Positions 1-9,943 of a stretch of 64,000 nucleotides of DNA are shown piece by piece. Below the pieces are notes generated by a model. It was not told where the DNA came from and made no database searches. It saw only the letters and a list, made by a program, of their open reading frames with translations. Positions within the stretch are counted from its first letter, which is position 1, and the number at the start of each line of letters is the position of its first letter. A program made the translations under genes and the position numbers. The DNA is from JAFAGX01 sp963759875. Its GTDB lineage: Bacteria > Acidobacteriota > Terriglobia > Terriglobales > Acidobacteriaceae. The DNA is taken from positions 62,001 to 126,000 of the forward strand of contig CAVXBB010000004.1 in the NCBI GenBank assembly GCA_963759875.1, given 5' to 3'.

Positions 1-1226
1 TGATGGATGGCAACGTTCATCTGATTCCTTGGCCGAGTTGGTCTTATATCGAGTTCCTCGCCAGATACGAAAACAATTTTGAAGGCATCATTGAGGAAGC
101 GGCGCAGATCGCCTTGAAGCACGGCTTCACCACTGTTTTCGATTCCATGGGGCCGTTGCGGCCGCTGATGCAAGTGCGTGACCGGATCAATCGCGGCGAG
201 GTGGTAGGAACCAGGATGTTCGTGGCTGGGGATATTGTGGGTTTTCGGGCGGTTTTCACCACCGTCGAATCTATGAAGTCAGCAACCCCCGCATTTCAAA
301 AGCGGATTAACGACATGTTTGAGCTGAACGTCGGACAGGATCTGCCCTGGAAGAGTCCAGATGAGGTCGAAGACGAGATGAGAAAGTATGTGGCACTTGG
401 CCCTGACTTCGTGAAGATCGGGGTCAGTGGAGATGGAGCGCCTGTAAATAGCGAAATCGGTCAGGATGCCGTATTGCGTTTCACTCCAGAGCAGTTGCGG
501 GCCATGGCGAAAGCTGTTCACGACGCTGGCAAAATTATTCAGGCTCACCAGATGTCAGCAGAAGCCCTGCGCATTGTCGTAGAGTCTGGTTTTGACATGA
601 CGCAGCATTGTGCATTCACGGGTCCGGTTCCTATCTATGAGGCCACGATTAAGCTCATGCTCGACCGAAAGTTTTATTGTGGCACACAGTGGGCGCCGCT
701 TTCCGAGAAAGAGCAGCAGGAGGTACGTGATCAAAAGTTCAGCCATATCGGCAGCGAGCGCAGGTCCCATACGGATTACAGCGTCGAGAACGCAGTTCGC
801 ATGATCAAGGCGGGTGTCCCGCAGATTGTTTCCACCGATGCCGGTACCATTGACCCAGACGTGGCTAAAGATCCCAACGGCTTGTGGGGAGGACTAGGAG
901 GTGAGGCGTCGCTCATAGGAGAATCCGAGTTTCTCGATATGAAGGCCATGCAGCAGCGCGGGATGACACCGATGATGATCGTGGAGGCAGCCACGAAGAA
1001 TATTGCAGCGGCGTACCACAAGCTCGATCAGATCGGCACGCTCGAGCCTGGCAAGCTGGCTGACCTGATCGTGGTGGATGCGGACCCGCTTGAAGATATC
1101 CAAAATATGCGGAAGGTTTCTTTGGTAATGAAAGAAGGAACAGTGATTGATATTGGCAGCCTTCCCCTGCACCCAATCTTAACTTCCCCCGAAGCGATGA
1201 ACCCCGGGCCTGTTCGCATGAAATAG
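1..1226 (+). CDS. Amidohydrolase family protein (5' end outside window)
   Basis: Metal-dependent hydrolase of the imidazolonepropionase-like branch of the amidohydrolase superfamily. The reading frame is already open at the left edge and the first Met (position 3) lies inside the motif that normally follows strand 1 of the barrel, so the N-terminal beta-sandwich is missing from the window. That motif reads DGNVH where the family has D-x-H-x-H, so the first metal His appears as Asn. Later ligands look present: a His in QAHQ, a His in TQHC and the Asp in STDAG. The C-terminus has the usual GTLEPGKLADLIVVD composite-domain ending. It is first in a same-strand run with the ureohydrolase 43 bp downstream, RidA and an NCS1 permease, which suggests opening or trimming of a nitrogen-rich compound. 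The substrate cannot be read from the sequence. Confidence 0.85.
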   Translation, partial: MDGNVHLIPWPSWSYIEFLARYENNFEGIIEEAAQIALKHGFTTVFDSMGPLRPLMQVRDRINRGEVVGTRMFVAGDIVGFRAVFTTVESMKSATPAFQKRINDMFELNVGQDLPWKSPDEVEDEMRKYVALGPDFVKIGVSGDGAPVNSEIGQDAVLRFTPEQLRAMAKAVHDAGKIIQAHQMSAEALRIVVESGFDMTQHCAFTGPVPIYEATIKLMLDRKFYCGTQWAPLSEKEQQEVRDQKFSHIGSERRSHTDYSVENAVRMIKAGVPQIVSTDAGTIDPDVAKDPNGLWGGLGGEASLIGESEFLDMKAMQQRGMTPMMIVEAATKNIAAAYHKLDQIGTLEPGKLADLIVVDADPLEDIQNMRKVSLVMKEGTVIDIGSLPLHPILTSPEAMNPGPVRMK

Positions 1227-1269
1227 CTAGGCGCAGCGACGCTTAATACGATTTCGTGGAGCGCAAAGC

Positions 1270-2247
1270 ATGAGCATCATTCCGACAAACGGTCTACGGT
1301 CAAAGCAACTTTCCGAGCCTCACCCCATGCCAGTGAATGCGATGGAATACCCGCGTTTCGCGGGGGTGCCGACGTTTATGCGTCTGCCGCACATCACGGA
1401 TCCCAAACGACTGGATGTCGCCTTGGTTGGCGTTCCATTTGATGGCGGAGTCAGTTATCGCCCTGGGCCCCGATTCGGTCCCAGACATGTTCGCGATCAG
1501 TCCGCCTTGATTCGGCCCTATAACCCGCTGTTGAATGTCAGTCCATTTTCCCAGTTGAGAGTAGCGGATTACGGCGATGTCGCCGTGAATCCCCTCTCAA
1601 TCGAAGAAACCTTCAAGCGAATCACTTCCGAGTTAAACGCAGTTCTCAGCGCCGGTGCTGTGCCGTTGTGCGTGGGAGGAGATCATTCCATTCTTTTACC
1701 CATATTGCGCTCGATACACCACACCCACGGTCCAGTGGCGTTGATCCAATTAGACGCTCACTCTGACACTTGGGACAAATACTGGGGCATTAAATATTCG
1801 CATGGAACTCCAGTCCGCAGGGCGATCGAAGAAGGTCTGATCGATGAACCATACGTTCTCCAAGTAGGATTACGTGGCCAGTGGTACGACGACCAGGATC
1901 TCGAGTTCGCTCGTGCGCACCAAATTCAGATCATCACTGCCGAGGAATTTCACGAAAACGGTCTATCGCTGGTGCGAGAACAATTGAAAATGTTTCAAGG
2001 GCGCAAGACTTACCTCAGCCTCGATATTGACGTGGTGGATCCTGCATTTGCTCCTGGAACTGGCACACCTCAGGTCGGTGGATTATCTAGTGCTCAGATT
2101 CTTGCCCTCGTTCGTGCTCTGGCCGGTATCCAGTTTGTCGGCGCCGACCTGGTAGAGGTTTCGCCGCCATTCGATAGTGCAGAGATCACTTCTTTGCTTG
2201 CGGCCAATCTGCTCTTTGAGCAACTATGCCTGCTATGCAGGTCGTAA
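1270..2247 (+). CDS. speB: Agmatinase/arginase-family ureohydrolase
   Basis: 325-residue binuclear metal ureohydrolase, a normal length for agmatinases. The metal-binding signatures are in order: GGDHS (about residue 138), DAHSD (about 161) and SLDIDVVDPAFAPG (about 250). These enzymes release urea from guanidino compounds such as agmatine, guanidinobutyrate, guanidinopropionate or guanidine itself. The ATG at 1270 has a GGAG about 8 bases upstream. The gene sits between an amidohydrolase and a RidA/permease pair rather than near polyamine genes, so a catabolic guanidino substrate is at least as likely as agmatine. The speB symbol is by family, not by proven substrate. Confidence 0.88.
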   Translation: MSIIPTNGLRSKQLSEPHPMPVNAMEYPRFAGVPTFMRLPHITDPKRLDVALVGVPFDGGVSYRPGPRFGPRHVRDQSALIRPYNPLLNVSPFSQLRVADYGDVAVNPLSIEETFKRITSELNAVLSAGAVPLCVGGDHSILLPILRSIHHTHGPVALIQLDAHSDTWDKYWGIKYSHGTPVRRAIEEGLIDEPYVLQVGLRGQWYDDQDLEFARAHQIQIITAEEFHENGLSLVREQLKMFQGRKTYLSLDIDVVDPAFAPGTGTPQVGGLSSAQILALVRALAGIQFVGADLVEVSPPFDSAEITSLLAANLLFEQLCLLCRS

Positions 2248-2314
2248 CGGAACTCCATTAATAATTCGCCAGCGGGATTCCAAAGCGACCCCGGAGAGGA
2301 GAGAGTCTAGCGGC

Positions 2315-2713
2315 ATGCAAATCGATTTGATTAATCCAGAAACCCTGCATGAACCATTTGACAACCTTTATGCCCAGATCGTGAGAGCGCAAGGACGGTA
2401 TCTATATCGAATCTCCGGCCAGGTGTCGATTGGGCTGAAGCGCGAAAACATCGGTAAAGGTGACATGAAGCAACAGCTCACAGTGGTCTATGACATGGTG
2501 ACGCGTGCGTTGCAGGCAGTGAATCTCACCTGGGCAAATGTAATTCACATCTATACCTTTACTACCAATATGGAAGAGTACATGAAGTACGAAAAGCCTA
2601 TCGCCAAAGCCGCCTTTGGTGAACGGCCGCCGGCTTCGACCCTGGTCGAAGTCAGCAAGTTGGTCGATCCGGATTGGCTTGTCGAGGTACAGGTTGACGC
2701 GGTTGGTGATTGA
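2315..2713 (+). CDS. RidA/YjgF/YER057c/UK114 family protein
   Basis: 132-residue protein of the Rid family, which hydrolyses reactive enamine or imine intermediates, or in some subgroups acts on catabolic intermediates. The start at 2315 is chosen because a purine-rich GGAGAGGAGAG lies just upstream and because it gives the usual Rid length; an upstream in-frame start at 2177 would overlap the ureohydrolase. The C-terminal RPPASTLVEVSKLVDPDWLVEVQVDA block is the classic Rid end (shown here by its key residues R, P, E and the final EVQVDA). It lies 67 bp after the ureohydrolase and 66 bp before the permease, consistent with one transcript and with a role in cleaning up an imine made by that pathway. 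Confidence 0.85.
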   Translation: MQIDLINPETLHEPFDNLYAQIVRAQGRYLYRISGQVSIGLKRENIGKGDMKQQLTVVYDMVTRALQAVNLTWANVIHIYTFTTNMEEYMKYEKPIAKAAFGERPPASTLVEVSKLVDPDWLVEVQVDAVGD

Positions 2714-2779
2714 TTTGTTTCTCGACGAGGACAGGCGCCGAGCGGTCAGGTCGCGATAGTGGTTAGGAGTTCTTGGGCA

Positions 2780-4372
2780 ATGAACGACAGAGAAACCGTT
2801 GGCAGTGCCGGCATTCCTGAGGAACCGCTGCCGACACGATCATCGGTTACCACTATCGAGATCCATGGCGTGGAGTCGATTCCTGACGCCGATCGCGACG
2901 CCTCAGTTCTCGATTTCGTGCGCCTGTGCTGGGGCGGCGCCAACTCCATTGCAACTGCCGTTCTGGGAGCGTTTCCCATTATGTTCGGACTGTCCTTTTG
3001 GCAAGCCACAACTGCGGCTGTTCTGGGGCTTGTCGTGGGTTCGGTAGTCTTGGCTCCGATGTCGATTTTCGGCCCTATCAATGGAACCAATAATGCAGTT
3101 TCATCCAGCGCGCACTTTGGCGTAGTAGGGCGTATCGTTGGTTCGTTTCTTAGTCTGCTGACGGCAATCGCGTTCTTTGCCATCAGCGTCTGGTCAAGCG
3201 GCGATGCCGTCATAGGCGCAGCGCGGGTGGTGGTTCACATCCATGGAACCGAAACGCAGTTCGCCATCATCTACGGGGTGTTTGCCGTCAGCGTTCTTGT
3301 CGTCTGCATCTACGGTTTCAAGATGATGCTTTTCATTAACAAAATCGCGGTCGTGGCGAGCACCATCCTCTTTATATGGGGGTTGGGGGCGTTCTGGTTC
3401 TTATTTGACCCTCATTTTGCCGGAGCGGGGTTGTCTTGGGGTAGCCTTCGCTTCTGGCCGCCGTTTATCAGCTCAACCTTAGTGGTATTGGCCAACCCGA
3501 TTTCATTCGGTGCATTCTTGGGCGATTGGACCCGCTATTTACCTCGTAATACGAGCAAGCCCATACTGCTGACGGCTACAGTTGTAGCGCAGTTGCTTAC
3601 GTTTTTGCCCTTCATGTTCGGAATCGTTACCGCTTCGGTGGTCGCAAAGTTGGCTCCAGACTATCTTCAACAGGCGGAATACACCGGTGGGCTTTTGGCA
3701 GTCTCCCCTCACTGGTTCTTGGCTCCTTTACTGTTGCTCGCCGTCCTAAGTGGTATGTCAACGGGCACAACCTCTTTATATGGGACGGGTCTGGACTTCT
3801 CGAGCGTCTTTCCCCGGCTCACCCGGGCGCAGGCCACATTGTTTATCGGGGTCATCGCTTGTGTGCTGATATTTCTCGGGCGTTTCTATTTCAGCCTCTT
3901 CGGATCCATATCGACCTTTGTGTCTCTGATCATCGTCACGACCACGCCATGGATGGTGATTATGATCATGGGATACATTCAACGGAGAGGCTACTATCTG
4001 CCTGATGCGATGCAGGTATTTAACCGCAGGCAGACCGGCGGTCCGTATTGGTTCTTCCGAGGATGGAACTTGGCCGGGATGTCGGCTTGGATCGTCTCTT
4101 CATTGGCAGCGTTGCTGACCGTGAACATTCCGGGACATTTCGTTGGCTGGCTCGGCAATCTGGCTGGCGGCATCGACATATCGCTTGTGGTCGCATTGAT
4201 CTTCCCAGCGGTGCTTTATCCCGCATGTCTGGTTTTGTTTCCTGAGCCGCAGGCGATCTATGGGACGGCGGGTCCGCGAATTATTCCGGCGGTCGATCTG
4301 CCATTGGCGCCTATCAGTGGATCCGGAGGGGCGGAAGGCGAGACTTTCGATCGGGAGGCTTGCGGGTGTTGA
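2780..4372 (+). CDS. NCS1-type purine/cytosine permease-like transporter
   Basis: About 530-residue membrane protein with about 12 hydrophobic segments, matching nucleobase:cation symporter-1 (CodB/Fur-like) transporters. Visible features are the glycine-rich first segments (LCWGGANSIATAVLGAFP), a GPINGTNNAVSSSAHFG loop and the GDWTRYLP stretch found in NCS1 proteins. ATG 2780 is preferred to the GTG at 2759 because TAGGAG sits 9 bases before it. NCS1 proteins import nucleobases, hydantoins, allantoin and related heterocycles. Being last in the amidohydrolase-ureohydrolase-RidA run, it probably brings in the substrate of that pathway. Confidence 0.85.
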   Translation: MNDRETVGSAGIPEEPLPTRSSVTTIEIHGVESIPDADRDASVLDFVRLCWGGANSIATAVLGAFPIMFGLSFWQATTAAVLGLVVGSVVLAPMSIFGPINGTNNAVSSSAHFGVVGRIVGSFLSLLTAIAFFAISVWSSGDAVIGAARVVVHIHGTETQFAIIYGVFAVSVLVVCIYGFKMMLFINKIAVVASTILFIWGLGAFWFLFDPHFAGAGLSWGSLRFWPPFISSTLVVLANPISFGAFLGDWTRYLPRNTSKPILLTATVVAQLLTFLPFMFGIVTASVVAKLAPDYLQQAEYTGGLLAVSPHWFLAPLLLLAVLSGMSTGTTSLYGTGLDFSSVFPRLTRAQATLFIGVIACVLIFLGRFYFSLFGSISTFVSLIIVTTTPWMVIMIMGYIQRRGYYLPDAMQVFNRRQTGGPYWFFRGWNLAGMSAWIVSSLAALLTVNIPGHFVGWLGNLAGGIDISLVVALIFPAVLYPACLVLFPEPQAIYGTAGPRIIPAVDLPLAPISGSGGAEGETFDREACGC

Positions 4373-5270
4373 TGGCTGTTTACAAACCAGTACACCTCTG
4401 CGCTCGGCGAATCGGGCCAAGGTCCTATAAGGTGTGGTTATGTAGAGCAACCAGGGAGTAATGTGCGCTTACATTTTCGTCCACAACGAAAATCCGATCT
4501 GGAAAACACGTGCGGCCACAACCGGCTTTGTGCCGCCGAGCACAGTGAATGTGCAAGCTTGAGAACGGCCTCAAAATCGGCGATGTGATCCTGAGAACTC
4601 ACGACTAAACCACGGGTTCCCCTGGCGAAACTGAAAGGATTTAACTGGTGCCTCGATGCGGCCCACCCGGTTCGTGTATTTTCTGAGCTCCGATGCCAGT
4701 CGCTCTGCAGCGTCATGGGCGTACTGTTCAGGTGCAGACCGCGATGAGCGGAAATCTGTTGGTTTTCGCTCAGCAACACAAGACTCTTAAGCACCTTATC
4801 CCTTCAATGTGCGCTGGCCACGTTCTACAAAGGGGGTTTCGCTCACCGGAATGCCCGACTCAGGACTGTCGGCATCTTTGCGGCCGAGTTTTCCTTGCTG
4901 CGAGCTGCTGAATTGGGTCCGGCTAACCTTGGCATACCATACGCGGCCGCTCAATCCGATTCCGGTCCAAATGCGGCGAAGTTTTATTTTGAGATCTTGT
5001 AACTGATTGAAAGAATGGCTCCTCAGGTAGGACTCGAAACCACGGTTAAACACAAATTCAACTAGATGCACGGCGTTGCTAGACTCAAACGACCTGGGTA
5101 TTGGCATGAAGGGATTCTTGCGACTACAACCCGAATCGCGGTCATTAGGTCATTACTTCCTGTTGGCCGACAATCCACGAACTGGCTTGATTTGTGATCA
5201 CAAGTGCGTTTCCCGGTACTAATCACGACTAATTACGTCTGGACGTCTATCATGAGTGAAGGATGGGTCT
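4373..5270. other. Gene-poor interval between the catabolic operon and glgX
   Basis: About 900 bases without a convincing gene. The open frames on both strands are short, low in protein-like signal and have no good ribosome-binding site. One minus-strand stop-to-stop frame of about 70 codons around 4590-4790 has protein-like composition but no start codon. The one recognisable object is a tRNA 3' fragment at 5016-5053, listed separately. The region may be a degraded integrated element. Confidence 0.5.
5016..5053 (-). other. tRNA-Asn-like 3' fragment, candidate attachment-site scar
   Basis: Read on the minus strand this is TTCGAGTCCTACCTGAGGAG followed by CCA: a T-loop, the 3' strand of the T-stem, the 3' strand of an acceptor stem, a discriminator base and an encoded CCA end, with a GTTTAAC-like anticodon-loop remnant further 5'. 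There is no matching 5' acceptor strand or D-arm, so this is not a working tRNA. Isolated tRNA 3' ends are what site-specific integrases leave at one end of an inserted element. The asparagine assignment is from memory of tRNA-Asn ends and is tentative. Confidence 0.5.
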
Positions 5271-7457
5271 GTGAAGGCCACGGAAAAAGACCGGCGGGCC
5301 GCAAACGCGGAAATCAAGCAATCCTCTTACGTGGATGAATTGGACCGGCTGCTGAGCCTGTGTGAGGTTCAATCGACCCGATCTGGCGTTCCCCTTCCAC
5401 TGGGAGCACATCTACGGGGAAATGGCGTCAACTTCGCCCTCTTCAGCCGACACGCCACTGGGGTCCGTCTCGACCTGTTCGACCGTCCGGAAGATGCCAT
5501 GCCGGTCCGGAGTTTTATCCTTAATCCCGCGCGCAACAAGACAGGCGACATTTGGCACGTATGGCTGGAAGGCATCGGGACGGGCCAGCTCTACGGGTTC
5601 CGCATCGCTGGACCGTACAGTCCCCAGGAAGGACACCGTTTCAACCCGGACAAGTTATTGGTCGATCCCTACGCGACCGCCATCGTTTCCGTTCCGAACT
5701 GCGATTATAGCGAAGCCATCGGCTACGATTCGTCGTCGGCGCTGAAGGATCTGTCCTTGTCCCACGTCGATGATGCGGCCACGGCACCCAAGTGCGTCAT
5801 CACCCACGCGGACTTCGACTGGCGGGGAGACCAACCCCTGGGCCATCCGTGGGAGTCGACCGTGATCTACGAGCTGCATGTGCGTGGCTATACCATCCAT
5901 CCCAATGGCGGGTTCTCTTGCCCCGGAACGTATCGCGCATTGATGCAAACGATACCGTACTTGAAAGACCTCGGAATAACCGCCGTAGAGCTGATGCCGG
6001 TGCAGGAGTTCAACGAGAGGCACCTGCAGCGGCAAAATCCGCACACCGGGGAGCGCCTTACGAATTACTGGGGATACGATCCGCTGGGCTTCTTCGCGCC
6101 AAAAGCATCGTATGCGAGCGTGCGTGGGGACGGCGCACAGATGCTGGAATTCAAAGAGATGGTTCGGGCTTTCCACGCCGAGGGCCTGGAGGTGATCCTC
6201 GATGTGGTTTTTAACCACACCGTCGAGGGCAGTGAGCTCGGACCAACCCTCAGTTTTCGCGGCATCGATAACGCCATCTACTACTGGCTGGGCGACGACA
6301 AGCGCTTCTACCGGGACTTTACCGGGACCGGGCAGACGATCAACGCCGCACATCCAGTGGTACGCGATCTGATTCTGGATGCGCTGCGCTACTGGGTGAT
6401 GGAGATGCACGTGGACGGCTTCCGGTTCGATCTGGCCTCGGTGCTGGGCCGGGACCGCAAGGGCCACGTGTTAGCCGACGCGCCTTTGCTTGAACGCATC
6501 GCCGAGGACCCAATTCTGCGCGATACCAAGTTGATCGCAGAGGCCTGGGATGCCTCCGGGGCCTATCAGGTGGGAAGCTTCGCCGGCCGCCGCTGGGCAG
6601 AGTGGAATGGCCATTACCGGGATGACGTGCGCCGGTTCTGGCGCGGGGATGAGGGCATGAGGGGTACCTTCGCCAGCCGCATCTGCGGAAGCTCGGATCT
6701 GTACCAGGGATCGGGAAAAGGGCCGGAGTGCAGCGTTAACTTCGTCACCTGCCACGATGGCTTCACCCTGAACGACCTAGTCACCTACGCGCGAAAGCAT
6801 AACGAAGCCAACGGCGAGGATAACCGGGATGGGGTAAACGAGAATTACAGCGAGAACTTCGGCGTCGAAGGGAACTCTGACGACCCTTCTGTCGAGGCGG
6901 TGCGACGCCGGCAGATCAAGAATTTCCTTCTGACCATGGCCGTTTCCCGGGGCGTTCCCATGTTTCTGGCCGGGGACGAATTCCGGCGTAGCCAGCACGG
7001 CAATAACAACGCCTACTGCCAGGATAACGCGACGAGCTGGGTCGACTGGTCCCTTCTTCAGTGCCATCAAGAGATGTTTCGCTTTGCGCGCGGCATGCTC
7101 ACGCTTCGCCGCGCTCACTCGGTTTTGTGCCGGGAAGCCTTTTACACCAGCCAGGACATGCAGTGGTTCAATCCCGCGGGGGGAAGGCCCGATTGGTCCG
7201 ATCCTCGCCAGAAGTACGTGGCTGGCTGGGCGCGCGGGCACAACGGCCCAGATCTCTACATGATGTTCAACGCCGGCCCCGAAGCAGTCACGTTCATCCT
7301 GCCGCGATTGCCCCAGCCGGCATCTTGGCGCCTCGCTGCAGACACGGCCAAGAGGTCGCCGGATGATTTCCGCAGTCCTGGAGAAGAAAGTGTCCTCGAG
7401 GGACTCGGCCGATATGTCGTCGAATCGCTCTCCAGCGTCGTTTTAGTGGCGCGCTAA
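5271..7457 (+). CDS. glgX: Glycogen debranching enzyme GlgX
   Basis: About 728-residue GH13 debranching enzyme that hydrolyses alpha-1,6 branches left when phosphorylase has shortened the outer chains. An N-terminal CBM48-type domain (GVNFALFSRHATGVRLDLFD region) precedes the barrel. The four GH13 regions are visible: DVVFNH near residue 311, DGFRFD with the nucleophile Asp near 387, IAEAWD with the acid Glu near 424 and FVTCHDG with Asp near 496. The GTG at 5271 is preferred to the GTG at 5256 because AAGGA lies 7 bases before it. It converges with glycogen phosphorylase with almost no gap (7454-7457), so the two degradative enzymes are neighbours but on opposite strands. Confidence 0.95.
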   Translation: MKATEKDRRAANAEIKQSSYVDELDRLLSLCEVQSTRSGVPLPLGAHLRGNGVNFALFSRHATGVRLDLFDRPEDAMPVRSFILNPARNKTGDIWHVWLEGIGTGQLYGFRIAGPYSPQEGHRFNPDKLLVDPYATAIVSVPNCDYSEAIGYDSSSALKDLSLSHVDDAATAPKCVITHADFDWRGDQPLGHPWESTVIYELHVRGYTIHPNGGFSCPGTYRALMQTIPYLKDLGITAVELMPVQEFNERHLQRQNPHTGERLTNYWGYDPLGFFAPKASYASVRGDGAQMLEFKEMVRAFHAEGLEVILDVVFNHTVEGSELGPTLSFRGIDNAIYYWLGDDKRFYRDFTGTGQTINAAHPVVRDLILDALRYWVMEMHVDGFRFDLASVLGRDRKGHVLADAPLLERIAEDPILRDTKLIAEAWDASGAYQVGSFAGRRWAEWNGHYRDDVRRFWRGDEGMRGTFASRICGSSDLYQGSGKGPECSVNFVTCHDGFTLNDLVTYARKHNEANGEDNRDGVNENYSENFGVEGNSDDPSVEAVRRRQIKNFLLTMAVSRGVPMFLAGDEFRRSQHGNNNAYCQDNATSWVDWSLLQCHQEMFRFARGMLTLRRAHSVLCREAFYTSQDMQWFNPAGGRPDWSDPRQKYVAGWARGHNGPDLYMMFNAGPEAVTFILPRLPQPASWRLAADTAKRSPDDFRSPGEESVLEGLGRYVVESLSSVVLVAR

Positions 7458-9943
7458 GCGTTCCCGCAATGTGTCTGAGAGCTGGCGCTGACTTCGTAGC
7501 TCTTGATGTTCCAGATCTCGTGGGCGTACTGAGCTACGGTTCGGTCGCTGGAAAACTTTCCGATCCGCGCGACGTTCAGGATGGCCATACGTGTCCATCG
7601 ATCGCGATCGCGGAACGCCTCAGCGGCTTGCTCTTGCGCCGCCAGGTAAGCAGGCAGGTCCGCAAGGTGGAAATGCTCGTCGTTTTCATCCAGAAGGGTG
7701 CGAAAAACCCATGCGAAAACGTTCGGTTCGTCCAGGCAAAACAAAGTGGAAAAAAAGGCGTCGACGACCCGCTTGATGCGCGGATCGCACTCGTAATAGC
7801 TGTGCGGGCGATAAGATTTCTGCTTGCGCATCGCTTGCAAGTCGCCGGCTTTCATTCCGAAAAGAAACATATTTTCCCGGCCAATCTCCTCCAGCATCTC
7901 AATGTTGGCGCCATCGAACGTGCCGATCGTGACCGCACCGTTGAGCGCCATCTTCATGTTGCCAGTCCCCGACGCTTCCGTACCGGCAGTTGAGATTTGT
8001 TCACTGAGATCGGCTGCAGGAATGATCTTCTCCGCCAGCGAGACGCGGTAATCCGGGAGAAAGATGACCTTCATCAGGTCGCGAGCACGTGAATCGTTGT
8101 TGATGACGCGCCCTACATTGTGGATCAATTTGATGACTTGCTTCGCCAGCCAATAACCGGGCGCCGCCTTACCGGCAAAAATGTAGACCCGCGGCACAGT
8201 GGGGACATTGCCGTCCTCAATCAGCGTCAGATACTCGTAAATGATATGCAGGACATTGAGGAGCTGCCGCTTGTAGGCGTGAATACGTTTCACTTGGACA
8301 TCGAAGAGAGCGTCCGGGTCCAGTTCCACTCGCAGGCCATTGCACACGAGTGCGGCCAACCTCTCTTTGTTGGCGCGCTTCACCTTGCTGAACGCCGCCC
8401 GGAAGCCGGTATCGACCGCGTGATTCTCCAGCATTCGTAGCAGGTCGAGATCAGTAATCCAGCCGTCCCCGATGGTCGAGCAGATCAGGTCTGCAAGAAA
8501 CGGGTTGGCATGCAGCAGCCAGCGCCGCTGGCTGATGCCGTTCGTCTTGTTGTTGAATATCCCCGGTCAGAACTGCCAGAAATCAGGAAGGACCGATGTT
8601 TTTACCAGTTCACTGTGAATCGAGGACACGCCATTGACCGAATGGCTTCCCACGACCGCCAGATTGACCATGCGCACCTGTTTGGGCACGGAATCCTCAA
8701 TCAGTGACATCCGTGCCAGCCGCGCCGGATCCTGGGGATAGATCGTGGCCACCTGCTCCAGGAATCGGCGGTTGAGTTCACAAATGATCTGAAGGTGTCG
8801 CGGCACTACCTGCTCTAAGAGCCAAATGGGCCATTTCTCCAGTGCCTCCGATGCCAGTGTGTGGTTGGTGTAACTGAAGGTCTTCCGCGTGATCTCCCAG
8901 GCGTCGTCCCAAGAGAGCTCTTTCTCATCCACTAGAATTCGCATCAACTCGACGACCGCTAGAGCGGGATGGGTATCGTTGAGCTGGATGGCGACCTTGG
9001 AGGGAAACTCCCCAAATGTCCGATGATTGCGCTCGAATTTGCGGACAATGTCGCGGACGGCGCAGGCGACCAGAAAGTACTCCTGGGCTAGGCGCAATTC
9101 CTTATTGGCAATCACTGCATCGGAAGGATAGAGCACCTTGGAGATGATCTCAGACTGGATCTTTTGCTCGACCGCTTTGAAATAGTCGCCGTCGTTGAAG
9201 ATGCGCATGTCGAAATCACGGGAAGAACGCGCCGAGTACAGGCGAAGGAAATGAACTGTCCGCCTGCCATAGCCCGGAATGAGCATGTCATACGGCAGGC
9301 CGATGAGAACCTTCCAGTCCATCCACATGGGATTGTAAGCACCGTGCCGGTCGGTCCCATGTTCGATGCGGCCGTAGATGGGGACCATGCAGGCCTCATC
9401 AGGGCGGGCAATCTGCCAGGGATTGCTTTGGGCAAGCCAATGGTCGGCCACTTCGCGCTGGCAGCCATCCGCAATTTCCTGCTTGAACAGGCCATACTCG
9501 TAGTTAATGCCATAGCCATAGCCGGGCATGCCGAGAGTGGCCAGGGAATCCAGCAGGCAAGCCGCCAGTCGGCCCAGCCCACCGTTTCCCAAGGCAGCGT
9601 CCGGCTCACTCTCTTCCAATTCTGGCAAGTCCACGCCGAGATTCCTCACAGCCTGTCGGCATGCCTCGTAAATTCCGAGATTCCGGAGATTGTTTCCCAG
9701 AGATTGCCCAATCAGAAATTCGATCGACAAATAGTACAAACGCTTGGCGTCCTGCCGTTCGTATTCCTCCTCGGTTTCAAGCATCCATTCCACCATGCGG
9801 TCGCGCACGGCCAACGCAACTGCAACAAACCGATGATGCGTGGGAAGATCATGCCACGGTTTGCCCAGCGAATAGATGGCATGGCGGCAGATGGCACCTT
9901 CCAGGTCTGACACTACATCGACCGCTGTCGCGCGTTGGTTCAT
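7454..9943 (-). CDS. glgP: Glycogen phosphorylase, interrupted by one in-frame TGA
   Basis: PLP-dependent phosphorolysis of glycogen to glucose-1-phosphate. The region 9943-7454 is one continuous frame of 829 codons, the normal family length, broken only by TGA at 8569-8567. The residues around it read LPDFWQF-stop-PGIFNNKTNGISQRRW, and the family normally has Trp (TGG) at that place, so one base change explains the stop. The PLP-lysine motif GTGNMKMALNG and the N-terminal YLSIEFLIG and ALGNGGLGRLAACLLDS blocks are intact. ATG 9943 has AGGAGAG upstream and overlaps the stop of the STAS gene (ATGA), implying translational coupling. Read as it stands, two separate polypeptides of about 458 and at most 370 residues would result. 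Could be a real nonsense mutation or a base-call error. Confidence 0.9.

Noticed and set aside
4438..5107. Minus-strand frames of 118 and 103 codons
   Set aside because: No family resemblance, poor starts, unusual composition, and they cover the tRNA fragment; treated as chance frames.
6065..6467. Long minus-strand open frames opposite glgX
   Set aside because: They mirror the codon pattern of the strongly supported glgX frame and have no independent support.
8567..8569. TGA as selenocysteine in glycogen phosphorylase
   Set aside because: The family has Trp here, there is no known selenoprotein phosphorylase and no evident SECIS-like hairpin just downstream.
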